Shown piece after piece: positions 11,441-21,790 of a DNA stretch of 64,000 bases; the first letter of the stretch is position 1; each line of letters opens with the position of its first letter. Under the pieces are notes generated by a model that worked only from the letters and a program-made list of their open reading frames with translations, did no database searches and was not told the origin of the DNA. The stretch comes from Ariolimax columbianus (Eukaryota; Mollusca; Gastropoda; Stylommatophora; Arionidae). The stretch covers positions 68,272,185 to 68,336,184 of the forward strand of contig JAVGWX010000007.1 in NCBI GenBank assembly GCA_036924085.1, in the 5' to 3' direction. The position numbers and the translations under genes are program-made.

Positions 11441-13945
11441 GTCTCTCCAGTCGTGTGTGGGTGTGAATGTGTGTGTGTGTGTGTGTGTGTGTCTGTGTCC
11501 GCTAAGTTGTGTGTGTGTGTTTGTGTGTATGTGTTTGTGTGTATGTCTGTATGTGTGTCCACTAGGGTGTGTGTGTGTCTCTATGTGTGTCGCTCCAGTC
11601 ATGTGAGTGTATGTCTGTATGTGTGTCGCTCTAGTCATATGTTTGTGTGGTGTGTCTGTATGTTTGTCGCTGCAATCATGTGTGTGTGTATGTATGTATG
11701 TGTGTCCAGTAGGTTATGTTTGTCGCTCCAGTTGTGTGTGTGCTTATGTCTGTATGTGTGTCCACTAGGTTATATGTGTCGCTCCAGTCATGTGTGTATG
11801 TCTGTATGTGTGTCCACTATATTATGTGTATCGTTTTAGTGATGTGTGCTTATGCGTGTGTGTGTGTCTATATATGTACCCACTAAGGTGTATGTGTCGC
11901 TCCAGTCATGTGTATATGTGTCTGTATGTGTGTCCACTAGAGTGTGTATAAGTGTGTCTGTAGGTGTGACCACTGAAGTGTGGGTGTGTTTGTGTATCTG
12001 TGTCTGTATGTAAGCCCACTAGGTTATGTGTGTCGCCCAGTCATGTGTGTGTCGCTCCAGTCCTGTGTGTGTGTCTGTATGTGTGTCCACTAGGCTGTGT
12101 GTGTCCATTAGGTTGTGTGTGTCGCTCCAGTCCTGTGTAGGTGGGTGTGTCGGTGTCCACTAGGTTGTGTGTGTCGCTCCAATCCTCATGGGTGTATGTG
12201 TGTGTGTTGGTGTGTGTGTCCACTAGGTTGTGGGTGTTCATTAGGTTGTGTGTGTGTCGCTCCAGTCCTGTGTGGGTGTGGGTGGTTGTGTGTGTTTCCA
12301 CTAGGTTGCGTGTGTGTGAGCCCACTAGGTTGTGTGTGTCCCTCGTGTCTTGTGTGCGTGTGTGTGAGCCCACTAGGTTGTGTGTGCCCCTCATGTCTTG
12401 TATGTGTGTGAGCCCACTAGGTGGTGTGAGCCCCTCATGTCTTGTATGTGTGTGAGCCCACTAGGCTGTGTGTGCCCCTCATGTCTTGTATGTGTGTGAG
12501 CCCACTAGGTTGTGTGTGTCCCTCATGTCTTGTATGTGTGTGAGCCCACTAGGTTGTGTGTGCCCCTCATGTCTTGTATGTGTGTGAGCCCACTAGGTTG
12601 TGTGTGCCCCTCAGGTCTTGTATGTGTGTGAGCCCACTAGGTTGTGTGTGTCCCTTATGTCCTGTGTGTGTGAGTCCACTAAGTTGTGTGTGTGTCCCTC
12701 ATGTCATGTGTGTGTGAGTCCACTGGGTTGTGTGTGTCCCTCATGTCCTGTGTGTGTGAGTCCACTAGGTTGTGTGTGTCCCTCATGTCATGTGTATGTG
12801 AGTCCACTAAGTTGTGTGTGTGTCCCTCATGTCATGTGTGTGTGAGTCCACTGCGTTGTGTGTGTCCCTCATGTCCTGTGTGTGAGCCCACTAGGTTGTG
12901 TGTGTCCCTCATGTCCTGTGTGTGTGAGTCAACTAGGTTGTGTGTGTCCCTCGTGTCCTGTGTGTGTGTGAGTCTACTAGGTTGTGTGTGTCCCTCATGT
13001 CTTGTGTGCGTGTGTGTGAGTCCACTAGGCTGTGTGTGTCCCTCATGTCTTGTGTATGTGTCAGCCCACTAGGCTGTGTGTGTCCCTCATGTCCTGTGTG
13101 TGAGCCCACTAGGCTGTGTGTGTCCCTCATGTCTTGTGTGTGTGTGAGCCCACTAGGCTGTGTGTGTCCCTCATGTCTTGTGTGTGTGTGAGTTCACTAG
13201 GCTGTGTGTGTCCCTCATGTCCTGTGTGTGAGCCCACTAGGTTGTGTCTGTCCCTCATGTCCTTTGTGTGCGAGTCCACTAGGCTGTGTGTGTCCCTCAT
13301 GTCCTGTGTGTGTGAGAGTCCACTAGGTTGTGTGTGTCCCTCATGTCCTGTGTGTGAGCCCACTAGGCTGTGTGTGTCCCTCATGTCCTCTGTGTGTGTG
13401 TGAGCCCACTAGGTTGTGTGTGTCCCTCATGTCTTGTATGCGTGTGTGTGAGTCCACTAGGTTGTGTGTATCCCTCATGTCCTGTGTGTGTGAGCCCACT
13501 AGGCTGTGTGTGTCCCTCATGTCATATGTGTGTGTGTGTGAGCCCACTAGGTTATGTGTGTCCCTCGTGTCTTGTATGCGTGTGTGTGAGCCCATTAGGT
13601 TGTGTGTGTCCCTCATGTCCTGTGTGTGTGAGTCCACTAGGTTGTGTGTGTCCCTCATGTCCTGTGTGTGTGGGTCCACTAGATTGTGTGTGTCCCTCAT
13701 GTCCTGTGTGTGTGAGTCCACTAGATTGTGTGTGTCCCTCATGTCCTGTGTGTGTGAGCCCACTAGGTTGTGTGTGTCCCTCATGTCGTGTATGCGTGTG
13801 TGTGAGTCCACTAGGTTGTGTGTGTCCTGCATGTCCTCTGTGTGTGTGTGAGTCCACTAGGTTGTGTGTGTCCCTCATGTCCTGTGTGTGTGCGCGCCCA
13901 CTAGGCTGTGTGTGTCTCTCATGTCCTCTGTGTGTGTGTGAGCCC
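11440..13945. repeat. GT-rich minisatellite, about 42-bp units, 2.5 kb
   Basis: From about 12300 the unit combines CCACTAGGTTGTGTGTGTCC with CTCATGTCCTGTGTGTGTGAG (about 38-46 bp; length varies by GT dinucleotides). The left part (11440-12300) is an older, looser version with CGCTCCAGTC in place of CCTCATGTC. The progression from plain (GT)n at 11470 to a complex unit suggests growth out of a GT microsatellite. Cys/Val-rich open frames on one strand and His/Thr-rich ones on the other are repeat artefacts. Confidence 0.93.
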
Positions 13946-13989
13946 AGTCAGTGAATTGTTCTATCTTATCCAGAATACTCATATTTGTG

Positions 13990-14110
13990 TGTCTCATCTG
14001 TTGTAAACTACTACACATCACATTCCGTTCTCAGGACAACATCCTGCTACTTGCACAGATCTTTTCAGGGCTTGGTAGCGAGAGTTTTGAGAGCGAACGA
14101 TGACGAAGAA
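13990..14110 (+). mobile_element. S1 interspersed element, short form
   Basis: TTGTAAACTACTACACATCA...GGACAACATCCTGCTACTTG...GGGCTTGGTAGCGAGAG, then GAACGATGACGAAGAAT as a GAA-like tail. Confidence 0.65.
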
Positions 14111-14748
14111 TAAATATCCTTGATTCCGATTCTTCCCCGATGAAGGTATTTCGTGATCCTCGCCGTATCGTCTACAAACGGGACAAAACTGAGAGGGTTA
14201 GTAGTCACATGAACACTTGTCATTACAAACGCATATGCACCATTCCACGCAAGAACGAGCTTAGCTGTGTTAGCTTTTTCCCCCCAGTCACGGGCTTCCC
14301 TAAAGCAATGTCGAGATCAAGAGAGGTTCTCACCAGCAAGTTCCGTAACCTCATGGATTCCACCACTTGCCACCAGTGTGGGATGATATGCATTGGTGAG
14401 ATTTCTTCTCCGGCGTCTATTCTCAATCTCTCACTACCAAGCCCTGAATTGAATTTTATTGAACAGCATGTGTACTTCCGGCACTATCTTAATGGTATTT
14501 ATATCAACTCTATTCCCGTTTGTCAGTCAATTAAATGATCCTAGAGAACCTGGTTATGTTTATGTTAGAGTCATATGCATCGTGTCTGCTTCTCCGATGA
14601 ACGGCATCGATTAGAGAATAGACTGATCTCCCTCGTGCCCTCAGTGGCTCGGTATCAGTATTTCTCGTACTTTATCTTCAACATCATCCCTTCTCCTTTT
14701 CCTTTGAACATTTATGTGTACACTTAGGACCATCTGGTCATATTCTGT
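14111..14748. other. unassigned; open frame 14140-14538
   Basis: A 132-codon frame on the plus strand contains two Cys pairs (CHQCGMIC) and is rich in Arg, but I cannot assign it. Near 14425-14452 it includes a short S1-type string (CTCAATCTCTCACTACCAAG), which argues against a conserved host gene. Confidence 0.35.
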
Positions 14749-15091
14749 TTGACTTCTTTCGGCTTACTTTTCTCACTTCGTACACTTTTCAAAGATCTCT
14801 TGGCAACTGTCAAAAGAAGGAAACTCACTTGTTACGGTCAGGTATCGAGATCAAATGGTCTTGCAAACACAATCCTTCACGGGAAGGTGCATGGCAGACG
14901 ACGAAGAGGCCGGCCCAAAAAGAGATGGGAGGACAACATAGCGGAATGGACCAGTCTCCGATCAGAAGAGTCACAGGCAGCGGCATCTGACAGAGAGGGG
15001 TGGCGTGGGGTTGTGAGGATGTCTTCATGTGTGCCCCAACGACCTCACCGGTTACCGGATGACCTGGCCTAACCTGACCTGACCTGACACT
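14749..15091 (+). pseudogene. C-terminus of a non-LTR retrotransposon pol
   Basis: The open frame ends at 15072. After about residue 25 it reads as the conserved tail of LINE polymerases: VKRRKLTCYGQVSR, then GRRRRGRPKKRWEDNI, then the Trp of DREGWRGVV and a VPQRP end. The endonuclease and RT core are absent. The stop is followed by CCTGA pentamers (about 15069-15091), likely the element's own 3' tail. A 5'-truncated dead copy. Confidence 0.75.
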
Positions 15092-15097
15092 TTGCTG

Positions 15098-15290
15098 GCC
15101 GGCCTTCTCACTTACGCTCAGTGCTCCGACGCTTGTATGCGTCTGTATGTACCTACGCTAGATTTATGCACTCTCAGAAGCCAGCCCAACCAAAGGGTTA
15201 TGGAAGGGCTTCATGCTGAAGGCGCGTGTGAAAGTTGTACAAGAGTGTGATTGTTGGACAGAGTCAAATGAAACAAGAGTAGGTGGAATT
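15098..15290 (-). mobile_element. S3 interspersed element
   Basis: GCGTCTGTATGTACCTACGC, AGAAGCCAGCCCAACCAAAG and GAGTGTGATTGTTGGACAGA appear in the same order as at 17545, 31552 and (reversed) 25946. The right end is the sequence amplified into the 34-bp array at 25083-25945. Confidence 0.75.
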
Positions 15291-15874
15291 TTGTGTGTGG
15301 AAATTTTTTATTGCCCATAATAAATTATAACAATTTAAAAAATGGAACACAACCATTTTCACATAAAATGTGTGCATGATGTGAAGGGAAATGAAGTGAT
15401 ATTTTCACATGAGATGAAACCTGAGATGGTGGGAGTTAAAGTTTGTGAATTGAATGGTGACATCAATTTAAATGTTCAAAACATTAGTAATGTACTTTCT
15501 TGTTTGTTTAATGTATTTGCAAAGGCAATATGCTTACACATCCATATTCACTTATACACGCATACCTATTTGTTTATACCCACACATGCATATTTATTTA
15601 TATACACTTATAGATGTTTGTTTATCCCCAAACATACACATTCATTTATATACACACATAAAAAACGCCCATGCATGTACATATAACTTCCATGCATGTA
15701 CATATAACTACTTCCACACACATGCATATAAGTACACACCCAGTACATATACAATTACCTGCATACAATCATGCAAAAGTCTAAAGTCAGACGGAGAAAT
15801 GAGAGAGATGGTAGCTTTTGTAACAAAGTGTATGGAAAGAAGAGAGAAAGGCAAATATGTTACCAGAATGGCCC
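15291..15874. other. unassigned AT-rich sequence
   Basis: Open frames at 15342-15686 and 15472-15900 are not recognised. Much of the coding look comes from imperfect CATA/CACA repeats at 15535-15760. Confidence 0.4.
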
Positions 15875-17045
15875 CTGTTGTTCTACAGGATTTGTTTTAG
15901 TCGTAACGTTGATTTTGTTCTTGCTTACGTTTCATAACGAAATCTGAGTCATAGCTATCCGCTTTTATACACTTCAAAGTAGACTATATCAACGTAATTA
16001 AATCGTATTTTGTATTTCTGGACCATCATTTAGATTATATAATTATTAAATAAAAATATGTAGCAGTATTTTGCAATAATTGAAGACACCAAACTGGAAC
16101 CTGTATTTCTAAACCCGATTATGTCCCTTGAAATATTTTAACTACTTCGCTGTCACTGCATTATGCCCCTTGTCTCTTATAAAATATCTTAAAAACTGTA
16201 AATTACTGTCAAGAATATTTTTAATGCGTTAGTGCATATATTTGAAACACATTGTATTGTAAACGTATTCATTAAATATATTTCCATACATTAAGTATTA
16301 CAATATTTGTACATGCTTATAATGAAAGCTATTATAGTAGTCCAATGCAATATCCAACAGTATACTCAGACAAATTATGTTTCTTCTGTTCATATTCAAA
16401 GTTAAGATCATACTTTTAGGGATCATTTCTAAAGTGTGTCTTGCCGAGACGTCGAGTAAATCTGGACGGTACAGAAACCACGATGACGAGATTGCATCAC
16501 TCCCTCTGAGCGTGAAGCTGGCTCTAGGTCTACCATTGCTCTTGTGGTAGACCCAAGAGCTCTTGAGGATCGTTCCTCTCCTCCTTTAGTGGGGAGTAGG
16601 AGGAGGGAGTGGCTATCTGAGTGGTTTCTTCTTTCAATTTAAATGAGATGAAAGTTTAATTCTATTTTCTTGGGTTGTGGCTTCACTTCCTGTTGGGTTA
16701 TATGTTATGGAAACACAGTCTTGTATGCATTCTTTTTTCATGACCCATACTCTTTTGGCCCAGGCAATATTTACACCAAATCTAGTTTACAATAGTTATC
16801 TTAATGTTCTTTGTTGCTTAGATGTTTTCCTCACTAGTTTTAATTATTGCAAGATACTGCTACATATTTTTTAGATAACTATATAACCTAAATGGGCGCC
16901 CAGAAATACTAAAGACGATTTAATTACGTGATATAATCTACTTTGAAGTGAATAAAAACGGATAGCTATGACTCAGATTTCGTAATGAAACATAAGCAAG
17001 AACAAAATCAACGTTACGACTAAAACAAATCCTGTAGAACAACAG
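15875..17045. mobile_element. 1.17-kb element with 146-bp terminal inverted repeats
   Basis: 15875-16021 (from CTGTTGTTCTACAGGATTTG) is the reverse complement of 16900-17045 with roughly 90% identity and one small gap. Strings such as GAGTCATAGCTATCCG are mirrored by CGGATAGCTATGACTC. The 0.88-kb interior is AT-rich and encodes nothing recognisable. The structure fits a non-autonomous DNA element (MITE or foldback type). I could not find a convincing target duplication outside the arms, so the real ends may lie slightly elsewhere. Confidence 0.75.
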
Positions 17046-17114
17046 ACTTTACAAACTAAAACCTCACGAGGGAAGGGATGAAACAAGAAACAACATGTAG
17101 TCAACATAATAATC

Positions 17115-17530
17115 ATCATCATGTAGCGCGTCCTTTGTAGAACGTCGCTCCAATCACAGGCTGTCTGAAACAAACTCGTTCTCGTGCCAAAACTCCAGCC
17201 TCCGTCACAGTCATACCCAGGCTTTCCTGGATATCTGGGTGCCATCGTCTTCTTGGTCTACCCCTTCCTCTTTTGCCTGGCACCATACCTTCCATCACCG
17301 TTCTCTCGAGAGCGTTGTGTCTCTTGATGTGACCAAAGTATTTGCACTTTCTAGCTAAAATGGAATTGATAAACCAGTTCCCCTCCATGCTCAACTCTTT
17401 CTGAATGTCTACATTTGTCTTTTTCTCTGTCCAGGGTATTCTGAGGATCTTTCTGTAATATTTTTACTCGAAGGATTCTGGAAGTGTTGGTAATCGTCCA
17501 TGATTCACAGACAAGGATGTCATTAATACA
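17115..17530 (-). pseudogene. C-terminus of a second type of non-LTR pol
   Basis: The minus-strand frame from 17394 to 17119 reads NWFINSILARKCKYFGHIKR, then GKRGRGRPRRRWHPDIQ, and ends FYKGRAT before a stop. Further upstream (to about 17525) a frame-shifted stretch with CESWT and a VDIQKE block extends the match. An ATG/ATT-type tail (CATCATCATG on the plus strand) follows. The FGH-IKRH...GRGRPRRRW architecture is that of the end of endonuclease/reverse-transcriptase LINEs. Broken and 5'-truncated. Confidence 0.78.
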
Positions 17531-17544
17531 CTTTTTTTTTTCTT

Positions 17545-17815
17545 TTTTTTTTTTTGCTTAGATGTTTGCCTCACTAGTTTCTACTGGCGGAGGCGCGCCA
17601 CTTTCCACCCCAGACCGTAGTCCAATGGGCGATATCAGGACGCATAAACCAGTGCTTGGATGAATGTGTGCGTCTGTATGTACCTATGCTAGGTTTGTGC
17701 GCCCTCAGAAGCTAGCCCAACAAAAGTGCAATGGCAGGGCCTCACCATGAGGGCGCGTGTGAATGTTGTGCAGGAGTGTGACTGTAGGATAGAGTTAAAT
17801 GAAACAGAGTGAGGA
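17545..17815 (-). mobile_element. S3 interspersed element, nearly full length
   Basis: Starts after a T-rich tract (17527-17551) with GCTTAGATGTTTGCCTCACT and CTACTGGCGGAGGCGCGCC, continues with GGGCGATATCAGGACGCATA, and ends GAGTGTGACTGTAGGATAGA. The T-rich left side suggests a poly(A) tail on the minus strand. Confidence 0.8.
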
Positions 17816-17869
17816 GAGAAGGAGAAGACTTCCACCAGTATCATTAACACACCCCTGTCTTTACTCGAC

Positions 17870-18212
17870 TTAAAAAACTCACTCGACTCCTTTTAAAAAA
17901 ACAAAATCCCAGGCTCTGACAGCTTGACCGTCGAGTTCTACTTAACTTTCTTCGACAGTATTGGGCCCACTCTGTTAAAAGTTTTAAATGAAACATTTGA
18001 AACAGGCGAATCGCCAACTAGCCTTAATGAAGCTTATATCACACTGATCCCTAAACCGGACAGTGATTAGCTACATACCAAAAAGTACAGACCAATTTCT
18101 CTCCTGGACGTAGACTATAAAATTCTGACCAAAGCCCTCACACTAAAGCTTAGGCCTTTTATGCAACACTTAGTACATAAGGACCAACAATGTAGCGTAA
18201 AAGATAGAAAAA
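17870..18212 (+). pseudogene. RT N-terminal fragment, L1/Tx1-like
   Basis: Across two stop codons and small shifts it reads PGSDSLTVEFYLTFFDSIGP, then AYITLIPKPDSD, KKYRPISLLDVDYKILTKAL and a KDQ block. This is the RT finger region of L1/Tx1-type LINEs (GxDGxxxEFY, ITLIPKP, YRPISLLNVDYK). It breaks off at an S1 element at about 18215. Confidence 0.75.
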
Positions 18213-18219
18213 TCCGTAA

Positions 18220-18565
18220 TCTTCGTCGTTCGTTCTCAAACCCCCTGTACCAAGCCCCGAAAAGGGCTCTGTAAGTAGCAAGATGCTGTCGGGGGAACGG
18301 AATGTGATGTGTCGTAGTTTACATCTTGGCTGCGATATTTGCACCGACGCATCGAACTTTAACAGGCATTTGTTAGTACCGGGTTAGCCTTTCCTCTTCG
18401 ATCCGTTCTCCTTGGCTAGTCTGCTCTGTTGCAGTCTGTTATCTAGGATCACCGCGTAGAGGTATATGAGTCTTGCCAGCTCTGGTTCGCTGACCCTAAC
18501 GCAAGCAGTCAGCTTTGGGTCGCTGACCACTGCAGTCCATGCACTGCTCGGCATCTTGACCCCGA
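18220..18565 (-). mobile_element. S1 interspersed element, long form
   Basis: Reverse of 3340-3715, tail first (CTTCGTCGTTCGTTCTCAAA), with ACATCTTGGCTGCGATATTT, CTCTGTTGCAGTCTGTTATC and TCGCTGACCACTGCAGTCC, ending near CGGCATCTTGACCCC. It truncates the RT fragment before it. Confidence 0.75.
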
Positions 18566-18689
18566 ATCAAGCATACGAGGATGACAGAATGGGAAGTGAC
18601 GAACAGAGGAGTTGTGTGGTTGTAAGTAAAGACAGGTTTCATTGGGTCAAGGGCAGGTCGGTGATCAGGAGAAAGAGAGCCTGTGCCAT

Positions 18690-18862
18690 GAATCCTGCCG
18701 AAGACTGATGTGTCGGACTGAAAGGTGCCAATTTCGCAGTCAATCTGTAAACTAGCGACAAAACACGTTCCTTTTTCGGACTACATCCTTCTACTTGCAA
18801 AGCCCTCTTCAGGGCTTGATAGTGGGAGATTGAAAACGAACACACAAGAAGAAGAAGAAGTG
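18690..18862 (+). mobile_element. S1 interspersed element, short form with (GAA) tail
   Basis: GAAGACTGATGTGTCGGACT...GCAGTCAATCTGTAAAC...TTCAGGGCTTGATAGTGGG...ACGAACACACAAGAAGAAGAAG. The right end is a GAA tail. Confidence 0.75.
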
Positions 18863-18868
18863 CGAGGA

Positions 18869-18947
18869 ATAGGAAGAACCCTAATAGGAAGAACCCTAAT
18901 GGGAAGAACCCTAATAGGAAGAACCCTAATAGGAAGAACCCTAATAG
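18869..18947. repeat. 15-bp tandem repeat, about 5 units
   Basis: AATAGGAAGAACCCT repeated with a 15-bp spacing, directly beyond the GAA tail of the S1 element. The included AACCCTAA is coincidental; this is not telomeric DNA. Confidence 0.9.
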
Positions 18948-19189
18948 GTGAAGGGGAGACTGGCCTCAAGAAAGAGACGCTTGAGAGAGATGTCGAGCAT
19001 TTTGGGGGCCATAATTAATTAAGAAGAATTCGTCGTCCGACAAATTGGTTGTAGACGTAGCAGCTGATGGAAAGTGGGTGAGTTCCTTAAGGTTTTCGGA
19101 TGAGAAGAAGTGTAGAGGAGATAGCTGTGCGTGTTAGTGGGTTTGTAGTAATAATAAAAGCTGCTCATCGCAAACGAAAATAGCAACAG

Positions 19190-19715
19190 TGTCAGACATG
19201 TGAACTCAGATGTGACCACAAATGGTTGTACAGTCCGATCTGATCGCGACATAATCCACGACACGTGGTGCAAGCGTGGACAGTATCAGGGGTTGAGTAG
19301 TCTTTCAGTCTGTCCTTTCGTTTAGCTCTATTTTTCTGCGCCGCAGCTATGACTCTCTCCATACCGATGCGAGGACCGTGTGTGATGACAATGCGGAAGG
19401 CTGAGTTGTTCAGAGGAAACCTCTCACAGGAGGTAACATCAATGAAGATATTGTTCAGAAATTTGTTGCTGACATGTCTGGTATAGAATGTTTCACAAGT
19501 GTAGAGAGGGGTGATTATCACGACAGTAAGATAGACCCCATTCTTGGCGGCAACACTTATTGCTTGCAGGTCCCAAACATGAACTGCTTGTAGATGTTGG
19601 CTCTGCCCCGTGATGTTTGGTTTGCGATACGGCTTCCAAGGAGCAGGTAGAAACATTACTTCCGTTTTTATTGTGAGACCAAAGTTGGTGCATACCGTTG
19701 TGGTCTGCATGAAGA
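19190..19715 (-). pseudogene. non-LTR pol C-terminus ending in a C2H2-like finger
   Basis: The minus-strand frame (172 codons from 19710) reads NFGLTIKTEVMFLPAP and PNITGQ (the segment following the RT core), then ITPLYTCETFY (LLYGCETW-like), an internal deletion, and ERVIAAAQKNRAKRKDRL. It ends with a C-x2-C...H-x3-H finger (CTTCRGLCRDQIGLYNHLWSH). That gene order is familiar from animal endonuclease/RT LINEs whose pol ends in a single zinc finger. The lost segments and lack of RT core make it a relic. Confidence 0.78.
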
Positions 19716-19834
19716 ACGTGTTAATGGCGCATTATTAGCGAAGAGAAAAACTAAGATGGCTGCTTCTTTCACTTTTGTGAGGGACCTAAAGCGCCTTAGA
19801 TTGAGCAGTTGCCTAACCCTCCTGCAACTGGTGT

Positions 19835-19980
19835 TCTTCTTCTGCGTTCGCTCTGAATCTTCCGCTACCAAACACTGAACAGGGGTTTGCAAGCAGCAGG
19901 ATGTAGTCCGGAATGCGTTGTGTCGGTAGTTTACATCTTGACTGCGATATTTGCACCTTTCGGTCCGACACATGCGTCTT
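19835..19980 (-). mobile_element. S1 element with a 13-bp target-site duplication
   Basis: Tail first (TTCTTCTTCTGCGTTCG), then GCTACCAAACACTGAACAGG, GCAGGATGTAGTCCGGAATG and CTTGACTGCGATATTTGCAC. Left flank CTGCAACTGGTGT (19822-19834) and right flank CTGCAACTGATGT (19981-19993) match at 12 of 13 positions, marking S1 as a retroposed element of about 145 bp with a GAA-type 3' tail. Confidence 0.8.
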
Positions 19981-20009
19981 CTGCAACTGATGTGTACTCA
20001 GGTGACACC

Positions 20010-20800
20010 GCAATGTGTAGCATCAGAAAACATGGCAACAAATATTATGTTAAAGTGAGTTGGGGGTCAGCAAACAGCCTTTCCGACTCTGTTTATCGGT
20101 GGAATGGCTGTAGGCAGTTCACCATCATTCAGAACGCTAACCAACATATACTCACGAAACTGGCAGATATCTGTAATTAATTTTTCGATGCATCCGAATT
20201 TAGCCATGATTTTTCAAAGCCCATTTTTATTTACACTGCTGAACGCCTTGACTAGGTCAACTTTTTCTTGTTCGTCTTTTTTTCGATCGACTGATGCTAT
20301 GTTTCTAGTTCGATGAGGTTCATGAAGAAGGCTGCGTTTCAAGTATTCGCAGGTCTCCCACACTCTTTTCGAGCATGGTCGCTCTTCCTATCCAAAATGT
20401 CTCTCTTTGGTCTGTATGAGTAGGCCATTCCTGCATGTTTTGTTCTGGTGTTTGCTTGGGTGCTTCACAATTGCACGTGACGGTGTCTCTGAAACCAAAT
20501 CTGTGGAGGTGAGCCTTGAGTCTGCAATGTCCCGTTCTGAATCTGAATATATTTGCCTGCTCATCATCTGTGGAGGTGAGCCTTGAGTCTGCAATGTCCC
20601 GTTCTGAATCTGAATATCTTTATCCGCTCATCAATTTGTCTATGCAGTCATTTTCTGTCAGGTCAACAACAGTCGTGTACAAACCTTGATGCTGTTCCTG
20701 ACATTTCTCCTGGATTTTACGAGCTGCAAATATCAAGTCAACCGTCCCACGACAAGTTCAGAAACCGCACTTGATCTCTTGGTTGGTAGTCAGTAGTGGA
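20010..20800 (-). pseudogene. mosaic of three non-LTR RT fragments
   Basis: All pieces read on the minus strand but are out of order. 20790-20620: GTVDLIFAARKIQEKCQEQH then VVDLT, an RT finger/palm part. 20640-20290: a C-terminal piece ending in an AHLHRFG-type Cys/His region (TVTCNCEAPKQTPEHV) and TCEYLKR. 20330-20010: VDLVKAFSSVNKNGL, KIMAKFGC and LNDGEL, an RT palm part. A C-terminal piece lying between two palm pieces means several truncated copies were nested. A 67-bp stretch (20499-20565) is repeated at 20566-20616. Confidence 0.7.
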
Positions 20801-20889
20801 GAGGCCGGAAGAACAAATAGAAACTGATACTAAAACCAAATAAGATAATCGAGGTGGCCATTAATAGACATTGTTCTTCATCTTGGTTG

Positions 20890-21038
20890 TCTTCCTTCGT
20901 TCTCAATCTCCCGCTACAAAGCCCCAACAGGGATTTGCAAGTAGTCGGATATAGTCCAGAGAACAGAATGCGCTGTGTCGCTGGTTTACAGTTTGACTGT
21001 GATATTTGCCTTTTGGTCTGACAAATCCGTCTTCGGCA
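20890..21038 (-). mobile_element. S1 interspersed element, short form
   Basis: TTCGTTCTCAATCTCCCGCT, CAACAGGGATTTGCAAGTAG, AGTTTGACTGTGATATTTGC and CCGTCTTCGGCAGATTAATA, same order as at 19835. Confidence 0.75.
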
Positions 21039-21142
21039 GATTAATAGACATGAAGTAGTTCAAGCCTATTTTGATGCTCTTAGCCACAACTCTGGCCTGG
21101 TCGAAAAACTGGTAATTGAACTTGATAGTATTTGGTGTAATG

Positions 21143-21178
21143 GGTTAGGGGTTTGGGGTTAGGTGTTAGGGGTTAGAA
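21143..21178. repeat. short degenerate TTAGGG-like tract
   Basis: About 35 bp of GGGTTAGGGGTTTGGGGTTA-type sequence. It resembles telomeric repeats, but it is short and irregular. Confidence 0.6.
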
Positions 21179-21189
21179 CAAGTTCAGCC

Positions 21190-21790
21190 AGACGGGTCAG
21201 GGTTGATGAGTTGAGCCTCCTGACGAGCAAGAACCGGAAGGGCAGATCAGAGATGTGTAGAAGGAGCAAATATCTAATAGGAAGAGACAGTTCTGTAAAG
21301 TGAAGAAGAAAGTGGGCAAAGAGTGGATAGTGTTCTTGGGGAATAATGGTAGATTATCTACCAAATGCTGCAGGATGCTGTCGAGGAAGTCAGACACACC
21401 TTCAGTAAAACAGGAGAGGCGAAAACAATGGGCTTCTCGTGGATTGTTAGGTTTGTGGATTTTAGAACAAAACGTAGAATTAGGCTTTACCAGCGGTAGA
21501 AGATGACGAGGTTTGAGGTGCGTGAATGGAAAGTTGTTTAATAAGAGCAAGGCTGGTTTTGGTGACCTCATTCTTGAAGAGGGCAGTAACGTCATCAACG
21601 CATGGATTAGAGAAAGAAGGATTAGAAAGTTTGAGTTGACCTACATTGTTTATGTCCAGCCCACGAAGGCTAGAAAGCGCATGAGCATCCAAGGGAGAAA
21701 TGTTGGAGTACTGAAGGCGCTGGAGATAAAGTTATTTGATTTCTTTAAGAGCAATTTTGCTGTCATAGACTATGTGTAGCGCAGATCGTG
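21190..21790 (-). pseudogene. Penelope-like element RT fragment
   Basis: Across frameshifts the minus strand gives NEVTKTSLALIKQL, then STFCSKIHKPNNP, SDFLDSILQHLVDNLPLFPK and LFLLDICSFYTSL. This matches the start of the Penelope-like RT (LPKIHKPNNPGRP, FLD..LQPLV..LPS..KDT) and a motif A of the type LDVSSLYTNI. No GIY-YIG endonuclease is visible. The frame is broken in at least two places. Confidence 0.72.

Noticed and set aside
11264..11839. Cys/Val-rich secreted or toxin-like peptide
   Set aside because: The cysteines come from TGTG runs of a GT microsatellite; there is no cysteine framework independent of the repeat.
18869..18947. Telomere-like CCCTAA array
   Set aside because: The motif occurs once per 15-bp unit, not as consecutive hexamers.
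21143..21178. Interstitial telomere
   Set aside because: Only about 35 bp and irregular (GGGTTAGGGGTTTGGGG); no run of exact hexamers.
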